From NCBI RefSeq assembly GCF_047511655.1, contig NC_133391.1, positions 134,262,906 through 134,326,905 on the forward strand: a stretch of 64,000 nt of DNA. Direction: 5' to 3'. Positions 24,304 through 40,017 of the stretch are shown here, one piece after another (positions within the stretch are counted from its first letter, which is position 1; every line of letters starts with the position of its first letter). The DNA is from Castor canadensis (taxonomy: Eukaryota; Chordata; Mammalia; Rodentia; Castoridae). A program made the position numbers and the translations under genes. The notes under the pieces are model-generated. The model saw only the letters and a program-made list of their open reading frames with translations, searched no databases and had not been told where the DNA came from.

Positions 24304-24593
24304 TTAATGTAAAATACCTCAGAATCAACAGCAGTGCTATTCAAAGCCTGTTCAAGGAAGCATGTTTCTAGTACTCTGGGAGGTTATTTTAGTCTTTCTG
24401 GCACATTATATGACAATAAAGATATCAATATAAGGTGATAGCCTTGGTTTGATTTTGGATGACTTCACAAAACCTTGAACTTATCATTTGTTTTTAATCA
24501 TAGCCCTTTAACATTTGCCAGGCACATGGTTTTTTCCCCAGTTTCTCTATCTTGAGAATTTTGATATTGGTATTCTGCTGTCTAAATTATCTT

Positions 24594-24686
24594 TGTGAGG
24601 CTGGGAATACAGCTCAGTGGCAGAATGCTTGCCTAACGTGTACAGGGCCCTGGTTCAATTCCCAGCACTGCAAAAATAAAATAAAG
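24594..24686 (+). repeat. ID element with 11-bp target-site duplication
   Basis: gctgggaatacagctcagtg (A box region), ggttcaattcccagcactg (B box region), A-rich tail. It is flanked by taaattatctt at 24583-24593 and 24687-24697. Confidence 0.9.
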
Positions 24687-24699
24687 TAAATTATCTTCA

Positions 24700-26640
24700 T
24701 TGTGCTGTGTGCTGAAATAATTATTCTTTGACCAGAAAGTCATCCTTACTTTTGTTAAGGAACCCAGTTCAACAAGCATTTTACTTATCCAAAGAAATAC
24801 ACTAATTCAGTGATTGTGATTCCCATAGATTCACAGATTTAAAAGTACTTTTCAGAGGCTTCAAGGAATGATTTCAGCTGAATCATTTCCTTATGTGCAG
24901 CTCCAATGATGGCAAAACAATGAGAATTGATGAATTGGGCAGGAATATGATAATTCTTGGGACTAAACATATATACAGAAATGTATGTAATGATGGGTTA
25001 TGTTAAAACTGAATGTAGTGATTCCTCCAATGTCTGTTGAGGGTTTATTATGTGTCAGACACTGTCTTAGCAAGCAAGCTATAATGAAAAACGTAGACAT
25101 TATTCATGACCTTGGAAGTATAGAACCCAGCAGATATTAATGTACTGGTAATAGAATGGATGAGAAAAATTTTTTCTTATCTCAGGTGACCAGAGGTTTG
25201 CTGATGCAATTCAATGTTCCTTGAAGTGATGGCAAAGAAAACATTAATTTAGTTTCCCTTTTATATTCCATATTAAAGGGGATAAAGGATTGGGCTAGAT
25301 TTTACATTACATAATATTTAGTGTCACAACAAAGGAAGCCTAAAATCTCAAGCTCTTGACTGGGTTAGGTATTGAAAGTGCAGACTGTTTGCTCAAGGTT
25401 TTGCTTGGATTTCTTTTCAGCCTAAATAGTATTTTATAATGGACTTATCTTTTCTTAAAGCTGTCAAAATTAGGCTTTGGGAAAAAGTATATACTCTTTC
25501 TTATACTTCATCCTTCACACATTTCCAGAGACATTGGACAAACTTCTAAGTATTGAGAAAATATGAGACTTTTAAAAAAGAATTTTAATTCTTTGACTGA
25601 TACCCTCTGAGAACTAGGTTACTAAGGCTAGGGTCAACTGTGCGGTCAAGAGAGCACATCATGCCCATATAAGGAAGAGATAACAAGAATCTTGGAAAAG
25701 TGTTGCAAGTTTTATAAACTCATTCTTGCTTCAGATAAAATTCTGTGAATATGACCTTCATTTGAATCTGAAGCATGCTGCAAATCAGCATAGAGAAGAG
25801 AAATATTTAGAATTTAAAAAGTAAAATCCTCCTTATTTGCAAAAAATAACCATTACTTTGAAGTTTTTTTAAATTATACTCTATGTGGAATGAAATATTG
25901 AAAAAATAAAGGAGAAGGCAACTGGAATGAATATCAGTAGGTGTGTAATAAAAATAAGTGTCTGGGAAGGTGGATGATTAGACTGCATGAGGAAGCTGCC
26001 TTCCCACCTAGACTCCAGGTCTAGGATCTGCACTGGCAGAATCTGATTGACGTAACTATTTTGAAACTATGGAATCTATTGAAGCCTGTTAACTTCCAGG
26101 GGAATTGTATGATACAGTGCAGCTACCTATTTTCCACACCCAGCTGGAGTTAGGCAGCTGTGCATACATTCTGAGGGCAATTTGAGTATAGTTTACAGGA
26201 ACCAGACTGGGCAAAACAGACCATGTCTTCCAGATAGTAGGAATCTATGCTCTGATCACTGATTGCTGCTTCTAATCACAACTCCCCCACTGCTTTGACT
26301 TACCCCCCACCATCTGAAATAATTTCCAGGCATTTAAAGGTCCTATGTCTCATTTACTGCCCTCAATTTTTCTCTTTTTCCACTTTTATGATCCAGACAT
26401 TAAAGACTAGGAAATGAAAAAGCAACTGTATACATGAGGAAGATTAGGAAGTAACAGTGCATGTGTCCAGGAAAGGCTCAGGCTCAGACAAGACCTAAGA
26501 AGACTTTCAATTAATGCATTAGGCTGGTCCTTAGCACAGAATAGTATATAGTAATAAATAAAAATCAAAACAAAAATGGTAAGCAAAAACAATAATAAAA
26601 AAAATAGCAAGCCCCGGGGAAGGAGGAAAATTTGTTTTTA
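24700..26640. other. Unassigned intergenic sequence
   Basis: A diverged old LINE-like patch is possible near 25020-25140 (tattatgtgtcagacactgt). 26.0-26.6 kb may be the 5' part of the old L1 that follows. No gene seen. Confidence 0.4.
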
Positions 26641-27867
26641 GAGTTACAATGTTATTAGATTCAAATGTTGAGTTTTCAACAAAAAATCACAAGGCATACA
26701 GAGAAAGAGGCAAACATGGCCCATTTAAAGGAAAAAACAAATAGCAATTGTCTATGAGAAAGCCCTGATGACAGATCTACTAGACAAAGACTTTAAAATC
26801 ACTCTCTTAAAGGTATTCAGGGAATTAAAGGAATATGTGAAGAAAGTAAAAAGTGTGAACAAAATGTAAATGTGTAAGCATATACACATTTATGTAAACA
26901 CTTATGTATCAAATGAAGTACAATAACTGAAATGAGAAATACACTAGTGGGATTCAAAGGCAGTGTTTAGTAGGCAGAAGAAAGAATCAATGAATTTGAA
27001 GATAGGACAATGGAAATGATTGAGTTCAAAGAAAGAAGACTGAAGAAAACTGGACAAAGTCTGAGGGACTCATGGAATACCATGAAGCAGATCAACAACG
27101 CATTATGTGAGTTCAATAAAAAGATACACAAGAAGAACTAGAAAGAATATTTGAAGAAACAATAGCTAAAAACTCCCCAGATTTTAATAAAACTCATGAC
27201 TATTACTGTTCAAGAAGCTTAATGAACTTCAAGTCAGATGAACTCAAAATGGCTCACAATAAGACACATTTTAATCACACATTTGAAAGCCAAAGACAGA
27301 AGTTAAGGAAAGGAAGGAAGAAGAGGGCTTAACCCAGTAAATCAACTAGATCTAACAGACGCATACAGAACATTCTACCCAAGAAAAGCAGCATGCACAT
27401 TCTCCTCAAGTATACCTGGGACATTTTCTAGGATAGACCATATGCTAAACCATAAGAAACAAGCAAACAATCCAAAACAACATAGATCTCTGAACAAACA
27501 GAAACTCTGGATCTGACAACTTTACTTTAAATTTAAAAAGATCAAATTTTACCAAACATTGAAGGACTTAGTACTAATTTTTCTCATGATTTTCCAAAGC
27601 ATTGAAGAGGAAGTCATGACCTAACTCATTCTAGGAAGCCAGCATTACCCTGGTATTAAAGTCAACGACACTACAAGAAAGGAAAACTACACACTAATAT
27701 CATTCATGAACATTGATGCAAAAATACCCAACAATATATTAGCAAACTGAATTCATCATCAAATTACAAGGATTATATACCATGACCAAATGGTATTTAC
27801 TATTTGGATACAAGGATGGTTCAACCTATAAAAATCAATCAATATAATATAACACATAAGCAGAATG

Positions 27868-28283
27868 AAGCTGGATGCCAATATCCCATGCTGTAATTCT
27901 TGCTATTTATGAAGCTGAGATTAGGAGGATCGAGTTTGAGACTAACCCCAGACAAAAAGTTTACAAGACCCCCTCTCAACCAATAGCTGTGTTCAGTGGC
28001 ATGCCTGTCATACCTAGCTGCATAGGAGGCTGAGGATAGTGGTTCCAAGCCAGCCTGGAGAAAAAATTTTCTAAGACTCCATCTCAATGGAAAAAGCTGC
28101 ATGTGGTAGTACATGCCTGTCATCCCAGTGACAGCAGGAAACACAAAAAATAGGATGGTGGTCCAGGCTATCCTGGGTAGAAAGTGAGACTCTATCTCCA
28201 AAAAGCTAAAGGAGTGGCTCAAATGTTACCATGTCTTCTTTGCAAGCACAAAGCCCTGAGTTCAAATCCCAGTGCTGCCAATG
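27868..28283 (+). repeat. Multimeric SINE: three B1-type units plus an ID-type arm
   Basis: Unit 1 (27868-27984) ends ctctcaaccaata. Unit 2 (about 27985-28093) starts gctgtgttcagtggcatgcc and ends ccatctcaatgg. Unit 3 (about 28094-28200) starts gctgcatgtggtagtacatg and ends ctctatctccaaaa. An ID-type arm (28201-28283) ends with gagttcaaatcccagtgctg. It sits in an old L1. Confidence 0.78.
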
Positions 28284-28610
28284 ATTTTCACTGCTGCAGA
28301 AAAAGCAATTGACAGCTTTCAACAACCTTTTATAATGAAAACAAGAAATAGAAGGATACTACCTCTTACAATAAAACCCGTAAATAAAAACCAGCAGCAA
28401 ATATCACACTTGAAAGTCCTGAAGCTTTTCCTCTATAATCAGGAGCAAGGTAAGGATGCCTGCTCTCTCTACTTCTATTCACCACAGTACTGGAATTTTT
28501 AGCCAGAGCAGTTAGACCAGAAAAAGAACTAAAATCATGCAAATTGTAAAGGTAGAGATAAAACAATCTCTGTCTGCTGCTGATATGTTATATGTAGAAA
28601 ACTCTTTAAA

Positions 28611-28611
<1 letters not shown>

Positions 28612-28643
<32 letters not shown>
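28612..28643 (+). repeat. (CA)16 microsatellite
   Basis: Dinucleotide run inside L1 ORF2-derived sequence. Confidence 0.95.
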
Positions 28644-28645
<2 letters not shown>

Positions 28646-30457
28646 TTAGAACTAAGAACTAATAAATGAATTTGGCAAAAATAACATGGTACAAAATCAA
28701 GACACAAAAATTGGTTGCATTTCTCTACACAATCAGTAATCTGGAAAGGAAATTATGAAAATCATTCCATTTACACTAGCATGAAAAACAATAAAATAGT
28801 AGTTAACAAAGGAGATAAAGGATTGTACAACAGAAATTACAAACATTGCTGAAAGAGATTAAAGAAGGCAGATAAGTGGAAATGCATTTCATAATCACAG
28901 ATTAGAAAATTTAATGTTGCCAAGAGGCCCAAACTGCCCAAAATGACCTAAAATTCAATGCAATCTCTATCAAACCCTAGTGCTGTGTGTTTTCTTTTTT
29001 GTTTGTTTATTTGCAAAAATAGAATGACCTATCCTAAAATTCATTTAAAATCTCAAGGGAACCTTGAATAACTGAAACACTTTTGGAAATTGAAACCAAA
29101 GCTGGTAAAATCTCACACTTCCAAATGTCAAAAGGTACTAGTAAGCTATAGTAATCAGTGGTGAGTGTAAAGATGGACATATAGACTAACTGAATAAAAC
29201 AAAGAACCCAGAAAAGAGCCCTTGCATCTGTAGTCAAATGATTTTTTGATAAGGGTTGCAAGATTACTTAATGGGGATAGGAGATTTTCCTTTTCAACAA
29301 ATGTTTCTAGGAAAAGTGAATACTCATGTTTAAAAGCATGTGGACTTTTACCTAGCTTCATATAAAAAATTAAATCACAGTGAACCAAAGACCTAAATGT
29401 AAGATCAGAAACAATAAAAAATGTTAGGAGAAAAGACAGCTTCATGATATTGAATTTAGCTTTGATTTCTTGTAGATGACACAAACACACAATTGAACTT
29501 CCTGAAAATGAAAAAAAAAAAATCCCTGCAGTCAGGGTAAAAAGGAATGGGATGGGAGAAATGTTTGCAAATAATGTATCTGTTATAGGATTAATATCAC
29601 GAATATGTAAAAAAAAACTTCTAAAATTTAGAAGTAATAAACCCACAAACCTGATTCAAAAATGGGCAAATGACCTTTCTCATCAGAAGACATACAAAGG
29701 GCTAATAAGCACGTGAACAGATCCTCAGTATCACAAATCATGAGGTAACTGACAACCAAAATTACAGTGGAGATGCCACTTCACACCCATTAGTATAACT
29801 ACTAAAAAAAAAAAAAAACACAGAAAATAAGTGCAGGAAGGATATGCAGATATTGGAACCCTTGTGTACTATGGGGGAACAGTGTAAAATGGTGCAGCAG
29901 CTATGGAAAATAGTGTAGCAGTTCTTTAAAAATTAAAATACCATGTGATCAGGAAATTCCATTTCTGGATATATACCCAAGAAAATTGAAAAAAGAGTGT
30001 GGAATAGATACTGTATGCTTATGGTCATAGTAGTACTACCCACAATAGCTAAAATGTGGAAGCAATCCAAGTGTCTATTGATGGATGAATGGAAAGGCAA
30101 ATGTGGGGTGTATGTGTGTGTGTAACACACATTATAATATTGTCCAGCCTTAAAAAGGGAAGACATTTTGTCTACAATGTGGATGAAACTTGAGAACATT
30201 ATATTAAGTGAAATAAGCTAGTCACAAAAGTGCACAAATGCCACTTACATGAGATAGGTAGAGTAGTCAAAATCATAGATGCAGAAGGCAGAATGGTGAT
30301 TACTAGAGACTGGAGGGAAGGGGGAGTAGGGAATTATTAGACACAGTTTCAGTTTTACATGATGAAAGGAGTTGTGAAGATGGATGGTAGTGATGATTTC
30401 ACATTTTGAATGTATTTAATTGTACTGAACTGTATGTTAAAAGATGGTTAAGATGGT

Positions 30458-30855
30458 TGCTATGCTTTGAGAGTCCCCCAAAATTCATGTGTTGAAACAA
30501 TATCTATTGTGTTGGTATTAAGCCCTGAGGTCTTATGGGAAGTGATTAAGTCACGAGGGCTCTATCCTCATGAATGGATTAGTACTTGATAAAAAGGCTG
30601 AATCAAACAAGCTTAGACCTTCTTGCCCTCTGTCCCTTTTGTCATGTGAGAACACAGCATTTGTCCCCTCTGGAAAACACTGCTTTAGGATTTATTCTTG
30701 GAAGCAGAGAGTAGCCAAACCAGACACCAAACCAGCTAGTGTTTTGATGTAGGGCTTTTCAGCCTTTGGAACAATGAGGAATAAATTTCTATTACTAGAT
30801 ATAGTAGAAATTTTGTATGTTGTATTTTGTTATATCAGCACGAACAGATTAAGAC
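30458..30855 (+). mobile_element. MaLR-type (MST/MLT1-like) solo LTR inserted in an L1 3' UTR
   Basis: This 398-bp LTR resembles mammalian-apparent LTR elements of the ERVL-MaLR class, with an aattcatgtgttgaaac motif near the start, cctcatgaatggatt, tcttggaagcagagag and an aataaa near 30780. The flanking 6-bp gatggt (30452-30457 and 30856-30861) is the candidate target-site duplication. L1 3' UTR text resumes immediately after it. There is no internal retroviral sequence. Confidence 0.82.
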
Positions 30856-30899
30856 GATGGTAAATTTTATGTTATATGTATTTTACCACCATAAGAAAT

Positions 30900-31412
30900 T
30901 GGGGGAATAAGAACACGGAACATCACATATTTGTCAAAACCATGGAGATCTGAATCTAGTAATGATAATTATCTTCATATTTATGTGATTTTCTCTTTTT
31001 GTGAATCTATGTCCAGGTTTCCCTTTTTTATATGCCCACAAATTATATTGGATTAGAATCCACCCTAAATGACCTCCTCTGAACTTTTCAGCAACCCTAT
31101 TTCTAAATAAGGTCATTGGAGATGACAGACATTAGCACTTCTGTTTACAAATATCCAAGAACACAACTCAACCCATAAAAATCCACCTGCTTTTCTTTCT
31201 TCTCCACAAAGAAAAAAAATCATTTTTAGATATCACTAAAGGTGCTGGAAGAAATTGCAGGTGACAAGGTGACAAGGGTTATATATTGTGAGTACATTTT
31301 ATTTATCCAAAATAATTTAATATTATAAGTGATTAGAACTAAGAAATCAGTCATTTTTTTTCCTATAGGCTTATTTTACAAAATTATAGATCTGATGACA
31401 TTCCTCTGCTCA
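30900..31412. other. Unassigned intergenic sequence
   Basis: 30935-31140 may be an eroded inverted LTR 3' half (tgatgaccttattt-type text). No gene seen. Confidence 0.35.
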
Positions 31413-31425
31413 AAGACTGAGGGTA

Positions 31426-31625
31426 GGGAGTCACGTGCTAGTCGCTCACGCCCATAATCCTGACTACTTGGAAGTAGAGATTTGGAGGACTGAAGCTGAA
31501 GGCCAGCCTGGACAAATAGAGCATGAGACCTGCATCTCCAAAATAACCAAAGCAAAATGGACTGGAGGTGTGGCTCAGGTGTTGGAGACCTGCCTTGCAA
31601 GCATGAAGCCTTGAGTTCAACCTCC
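31426..31625 (+). repeat. Dimeric B1+ID SINE with 13-bp target-site duplication
   Basis: gtcgctcacgcccataatcc, agcctggacaaatagagcat, tggactggaggtgtggctca, gcctgccttgcaagc-like arm, ending gagttcaacctcc. It is flanked by aagactgagggta at 31413-31425 and 31626-31638. No A-tail is visible. Confidence 0.9.
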
Positions 31626-31794
31626 AAGACTGAGGGTACAAATGTATTATCTCTTTTGATAACTATTGTATCCTTAGTACTTGACTTACTGCCTGGCAAT
31701 AAATAGGAAAATAAATTTTTATTGAATGCAATTGCAAAACTTTAAAATTTTTAGCAAAGTGCCCTACTACTTGGAACACACCCAAGCCTTTTTG

Positions 31795-31913
31795 TTTGTA
31801 TTTTGTTTTGGGAACAGGGCCTGGCTAACTTTATTCAGGCTGGCCTTGAACTCACAATCTTCTTGCCTCTGCATCCCAAGTAGCTGGGGTTACAGGCGCT
31901 CACCACTATGTGT
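31795..31913 (-). repeat. B1-like SINE
   Basis: ggaacagggcctggctaact, ctggccttgaactcacaatc, tagctggggttacaggcgc. Confidence 0.8.
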
Positions 31914-32210
31914 GATACAATTGAAAAACTTCAATGTCCACTTTGACTTACAGAATGAAGACCAAATTCATTAGTTTAACCCTTAACAATTTCATTGCAA
32001 CTGATCTTTTTCGTTTAACCTACCACAACACTCCTTACAATTAAAACATCGTCCTTCAGCCATAAAAGTCATTCTACTGTGCTTATCTGACTACACTCTC
32101 CACTTTTACACTAATTCTTTCCTGTTTTTTTTTGTTTTTTATATTGTTGTGCTGGGTGGGGGTACATCATAGGATTTACAAAAGTTCTTATAATGCATCC
32201 AGTACATCAT

Positions 32211-32378
32211 ACTTGAATTCACCCCCTCCACCATTCTCCCCTATCCCCTCTACCTATTCCTGGAACAGTTTCAGCAGGTATGATTTTTATATTTACTTGA
32301 ATTCACCCCCTCCACCATTCTCCCCTATCCCCTCTACCTATTCCTGGAACAGTTTCAGCAGGTATGATTTTTATATTT
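32211..32378 (-). repeat. Perfect 84-bp tandem duplication in the L1 3' UTR
   Basis: Bases 32211-32294 and 32295-32378 are identical by eye: each begins acttgaattcacccc and ends ggtatgatttttatattt. The related L1 at 48.7 kb has this segment only once. The 84-bp unit is a multiple of three, which produces a 28-residue repeat in a meaningless plus-strand frame. Confidence 0.92.
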
Positions 32379-32899
32379 ACATACATGTGTACACAGTATT
32401 TGCACCATATTCGCCCTCCTATACCCTTTTCTAGCCACCTACCCTCTCCCACTAGTAACAACTTCCCCCTCCCCCAGGACCTGTTCCACCCTCTTGTTCT
32501 ATGATTTTGTAGAAGAAAAAGAAAAAAAAAAGACGAAATTAATTGCTTGTTTAAGACAGCTACACAGGGCGTTTCCTTATGACGTTTCCATGTATATATG
32601 TAATGTAACACATTGATTCATCTCCTCTGTCTGCATTCTGCCTTAGTCTCTTTCTTATGGTAGTTTCAGTTTAAAAATTCTGTATTCGTTCTTGTATAGA
32701 GAGTACATCAACCATATTCACCTTCTTAATTTCCTTCTTTTACCCTACCTATCTCGAATGTGACCTCCTCTTAGTGTGACCTGTTTATCATAATATTGCT
32801 GTATTTGTATTAGGTCTATATTCCACATATGAGAGAAAACATGCAGCTTTTGCTTTCTGAACCTGGCTAAATTCACTTAAGATGATGTTCTCCAGTTCC

Positions 32900-36400
<3,501 letters not shown>

Positions 36401-36896
36401 AGGGAAAGTTTGTTTCTATCTATAAGGTGAGTTTCTTGTAATAAAAGAATATTGGTCTTCATTTTTAATCCAGTTTGCCAATCAGTGTATTTTGATGGGG
36501 CAGTTGGAGCCATTGACATTCAGTGTTATTATCGAGAGGTATGTGGTGATTCCTGACATTTATCTGTTTTTGATAAGGATTTGTGCGTATGTAGCTATGC
36601 TACTCTTTATTTGTCTGTTTTTCTCTTGAGGTTTAATATTTCCCATCCTTTCATGATTATGTTTATTTTCATCTACTATGTGTAGGATTCCTTTCAGAAT
36701 CTTCTATAGTGGTGGTTTGGTAGTCATATATTGTTTTAGTTTCTGGTTATTACCAAAGACTTTTATTCCTCCATCAATTTTGAATGATAGCTTTGCTGGG
36801 TAGATATCCTAGGACTGAAATTGTTTTCTTTCACTGCTTGAAACACTTCACTCCATGCCCTTCTTGCTTTTTAGGTTTCTGTTGAGAAATCTACTG

Positions 36897-37793
36897 CTAT
36901 TTTGATGGGCTTACCATTGTTATTTGATTTTTCTCTCCTACAGCCTCCAATATTCTTTCCTTGTTCTTTGTGCTAGTTGTTTTAACGATAATATGGAGAG
37001 GTTCTATTTTGGTCATGTCTGTTTGGTGTCCTGGAGGCTTTCTGTACCTGAATGGGCATCCCTTTCTGAGATTTGGGAAATTTTCTGTTATTATTTTGTT
37101 GACTATATTATGTATACCTTTGGTTTGCACCTCTTCTTCTTTGATGCCCATGATCCACGAGTTTTGTTGTTTGATGGAATCTCAGAGTTCTTGTGTATTT
37201 CTTTCACAGTTATTGAGTCTTTTGTCTAAGTATTCTTCCAGTTTTTGTTTTAAGGTCTATTTTGTCTTTGAGCCCTGAAATTCTGTCTTCCATTTGTTCT
37301 AGTCTGCTGGAGTGTCTTTTGGCTGTGTTTTTTTATTTGATTTAAGGAACTTTTATTTCCAGGATTTTTGCTTTATGCTTTTTTCAGAGACTTTCCATAT
37401 TTTTGTTAAACTCCTCTTTCATAGCTTGTGCTGTCTTCTTTATTTCATCTCCCTCTCTCTCTCTCTCTCTCTTTTTTAAATATTCTCTTTAGTTTCATTT
37501 TGGAGTTTGTTGAAGTTCTCTCTCAGTTCCTTTAGTTGTTTCTGTGTCTTCTTCAGTTTTTTTTTTTTAAATCTGTGTTCTCTTGATATTCTTTGAGTTA
37601 TTTTTGTATGCCTCTTTAAGCTCCTTTTAAAGCTCCTCTTTAAGTTCTTCTTTGAGCTCAAGTTTGACTTTCTTATCATTCTATTGGGGTGGGCAACTAG
37701 GGAGTCATTTCCTTCACTTTTCACTAAACCCTCTGTTGAATTATTGTTAGTTTTTTGAGATTTTGCATTCCCCTGCCTTCTTCTTCTCCCCAT
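36897..37793 (-). pseudogene. L1 ORF1 remnant (RNA-binding chaperone)
   Basis: Two open pieces remain on the minus strand. 37476-37793 starts MGRRRRQGN, is Lys/Arg-rich with a coiled-coil-like pattern (LKKTQKQLKELRENFNKL), and corresponds to the N-terminal part. 36897-37151 contains KGIHNIVNKIITENFPNLRK and IIVKTTSTKNKERILEA, typical of the conserved C-terminal half of L1 ORF1p. A frame break separates the two, so the protein is not producible intact. Confidence 0.88.
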
Positions 37794-39683
37794 GTTTCTA
37801 TTTTGTACTTTGCTCCTGTGTTGTTGACTAGCTAGTTGGGGGTTTTAATTATTTGTTATCTTTGCCTTGACTTAATTTCTATGCTGTGACTGGCTTAGTC
37901 ATTAGCTAGGTTGTTGTACTATGTCTGTTACCTGAACTGGAGGTATAATTTAGCAATAACAAATTCAAAAATTCAATGCCAGACCAGTTATTTACATAAT
38001 GTATAGAAAATACCTTGGTGAAATTATCTATAAACAGTAGGTATTTGGGGGGAGATAGCAATTGTTTAGATAGAGAGAGACACTTAGTTAAAAACATGGC
38101 TCTAGAGGAATGGGCAGAAAGGGAGAATGGAAGGGGAAAGGGTGCCAGGTGTGGGGGTTATATGGTAATAAGGCTGTAATGTGTGTTAAGGTGTTGCTCA
38201 GTTGTTGTTGGGGGGATGCTATTGTCAAGGACTGCAGAGGGACAGGAAGGATGGGGGTGATGTGTAAGTTTGGTATAACAGAATATTCAGCAAGTGGTGA
38301 GTTTGGAGGAGGTAGCGGCAGTGGGGTGAAATGTAGGGGGAGAAGAGGAGGGGAAGGTGAAGAAAGGAGGATAGAATGGAAGAAAAGAGCAGAAAAAATA
38401 GTTGGAGGAGAGAAAGGAAAGTGGGGCAAGAGTGGGCTAAGCAGGTTAATATTTAGACAGAAATAGGGAACAATAGATTGTAGCACAAAAAAGATAAGAA
38501 AATGAAGAAAGTAAAAGTAAAAGTAAGAAAATCATAGTAATGAAAATGAAAATACTAAGTAAAAAAGTTCTGAACTTTTTCCTCTGACTTCAAATCCAGG
38601 TGCTCATGCTTTTGATAGGGTCTTTCTCAGTGTCTCTGTCCCTTCTAAAGGTTGGTATACTTGGCTGTGTGGAAATGGATGTTGCCTGTCCTTAATGGAC
38701 AACTTTGGGGGGACTCAGCTCAGGGTGTGTGAGCCCAGGTTTTCCTTGGTGTAATGGGCCATCTGATACAGGTGGGTTCTCGGAAGAGGTCATGCCAGGA
38801 GGCTGGTTTGTGAGTAGTTGCTGGGTCCCTTCTGCCCACAAAACAAACTGCAACTGAGCTTTTTGATTGCTCACTTTTCAGCTCACTACCAGATTCTCCA
38901 AGGTGGACAAATATGTTGCTGATTTCACCAGGCAGCAGCTGTGTCACTCCAATGCCATGTAGTTTCTGGCTGCTCAGCCCTTCCCCCAAAACAAGCTAAG
39001 ACAACTCTAAATTGGGCCCCACCTCTACTCCCATGAGTTAAGCTCAGCATTCTGCCCTGATCCTGCTCCAGGAGATCAGTTTAGCATTTTGCCCCACCTC
39101 TGCCAGGCAGAGGTGAATTATGCTCTCAGTTTATGGTGACCAGTTTTGTTCAAGGGAGTGCAAATGCCCATCAGCTGTGCTGGACTATGTGGTTCCCTCC
39201 ATGGTTAGTGATCTGTTGTGCTCATCTGGTGAGGCTGCAGATTCACTCCAGTGGAATTGGGTCAGGTCTGTCAGGGTGCAGGTGGGCTGTGTTCATGTAG
39301 TACAGGTCCAGAATGTTGCAGATTCTGGTTCAATTTGTTCTGCAGTCCTCTGCTTCTTCCAAATGGAAAAGAAGAAGCAAGAAGTGAGAGAGAGAAGAAC
39401 AGTAATAAAGGGGCAAATCTGCTTCCTCCAGGGTAGACTGGCGACTGTGCTGGTCCCAGCCTGCAATGGGACTTCCCCAGCTGTTATGTGCAATTAAAAG
39501 CTATTTTAAGGGTTGGTTGTTGAACTTTATGTGCACCCTATGTGTTGCGGTAATTTAGTTGGCTAAAAAATCAGAATTACCCAATTCATGCTACCATGAC
39601 TCTAAAGTATTTTTCTGATATTGTGGAGCTCAGGGTTTCTGTGTCCCTCAGCTCTCCACCATCTTGGAATCCTATGAATTACT
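37794..39683 (-). other. L1 5' UTR
   Basis: This is the minus-strand sequence upstream of ORF1 in the 32.1-39.7 kb L1. It is purine-rich on the plus strand between 38100 and 38460. Its sense strand has a Pro/Leu/Ser-rich open frame of 132 codons (38486 down to 38088) and a second of 89 codons (38989 down to 38720). No similarity to a known protein was recognised, and these are treated as UTR. Confidence 0.65.
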
Positions 39684-39896
39684 CTAATTCTTTAACTAAG
39701 ATTTTTCCTTTTATATGGACTTCTGGCCAGCCCCAGCTAGTCTTCACCTCCTCCTACAATACTTTTTCTTCTTTTTATTGCAGGAAAAATTAATCTCTTT
39801 GTTAGGTAGCTTCATAGCACTTTGTATGCTTTTCAAAATGGAACTAATGGCAGAATTATTTAGAATTATGTCTAATTCTCTCAAGAAGGGTAGAAT

Positions 39897-40017
39897 TCTT
39901 TTTAAAAAATTATTTATTCATTTATTCATATGTGCATACATTGTTTGGGCCATTTCTCTCCCCTGCCCTCCACCTTCCCTCTCCCCCTGGCCCCCTTGCT
40001 TTCAGGCAGAACCTGTT
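39897..40017 (-). mobile_element. Severely 5'-truncated L1 3' tail with target-site duplication
   Basis: This is about 120 bp of L1 3' end in minus orientation. It carries the C-rich complement of a G-rich tract and the motif corresponding to TTGTATGCACATATGAATAA. It is flanked by aagaagggtagaat (39883-39896) and aagaaaggtagaat (40018-40031), a 14-bp duplication with one mismatch. The same tail type occurs at 16.7-17.0 kb. Confidence 0.85.

Larger units (their letters stand above)
26640..30900 (+). mobile_element. Old plus-strand L1 with later insertions
   Basis: This degenerate L1 in plus orientation has ORF1-like sequence to about 27300. It then jumps into ORF2-derived sequence (near ctagatctaacagacgca), so an internal deletion is likely. 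ORF2 continues to about 30000, and the 3' UTR follows to 30900. It is split by a multimeric SINE (27868-28283) and an MaLR LTR (30458-30855). A (CA)n tract at 28612-28643 expanded inside it. Antisense frames here, such as 163 codons at 29155-29646, are noise. Confidence 0.82.

Noticed and set aside
24186..24371. His/Thr-rich small frame
   Set aside because: It is a translated CA microsatellite.
27839..28222. 127-codon minus-strand open frame
   Set aside because: It is antisense to the multimeric SINE; B1-type arms often leave such frames.
29155..29646. 163-codon minus-strand open frame
   Set aside because: It is antisense to the ORF2-derived part of an old plus-strand L1.
32132..32434. Plus-strand frame with a 28-residue duplicated block
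   Set aside because: It is antisense to an L1 3' UTR; the duplication is the 84-bp DNA repeat, not a protein repeat.
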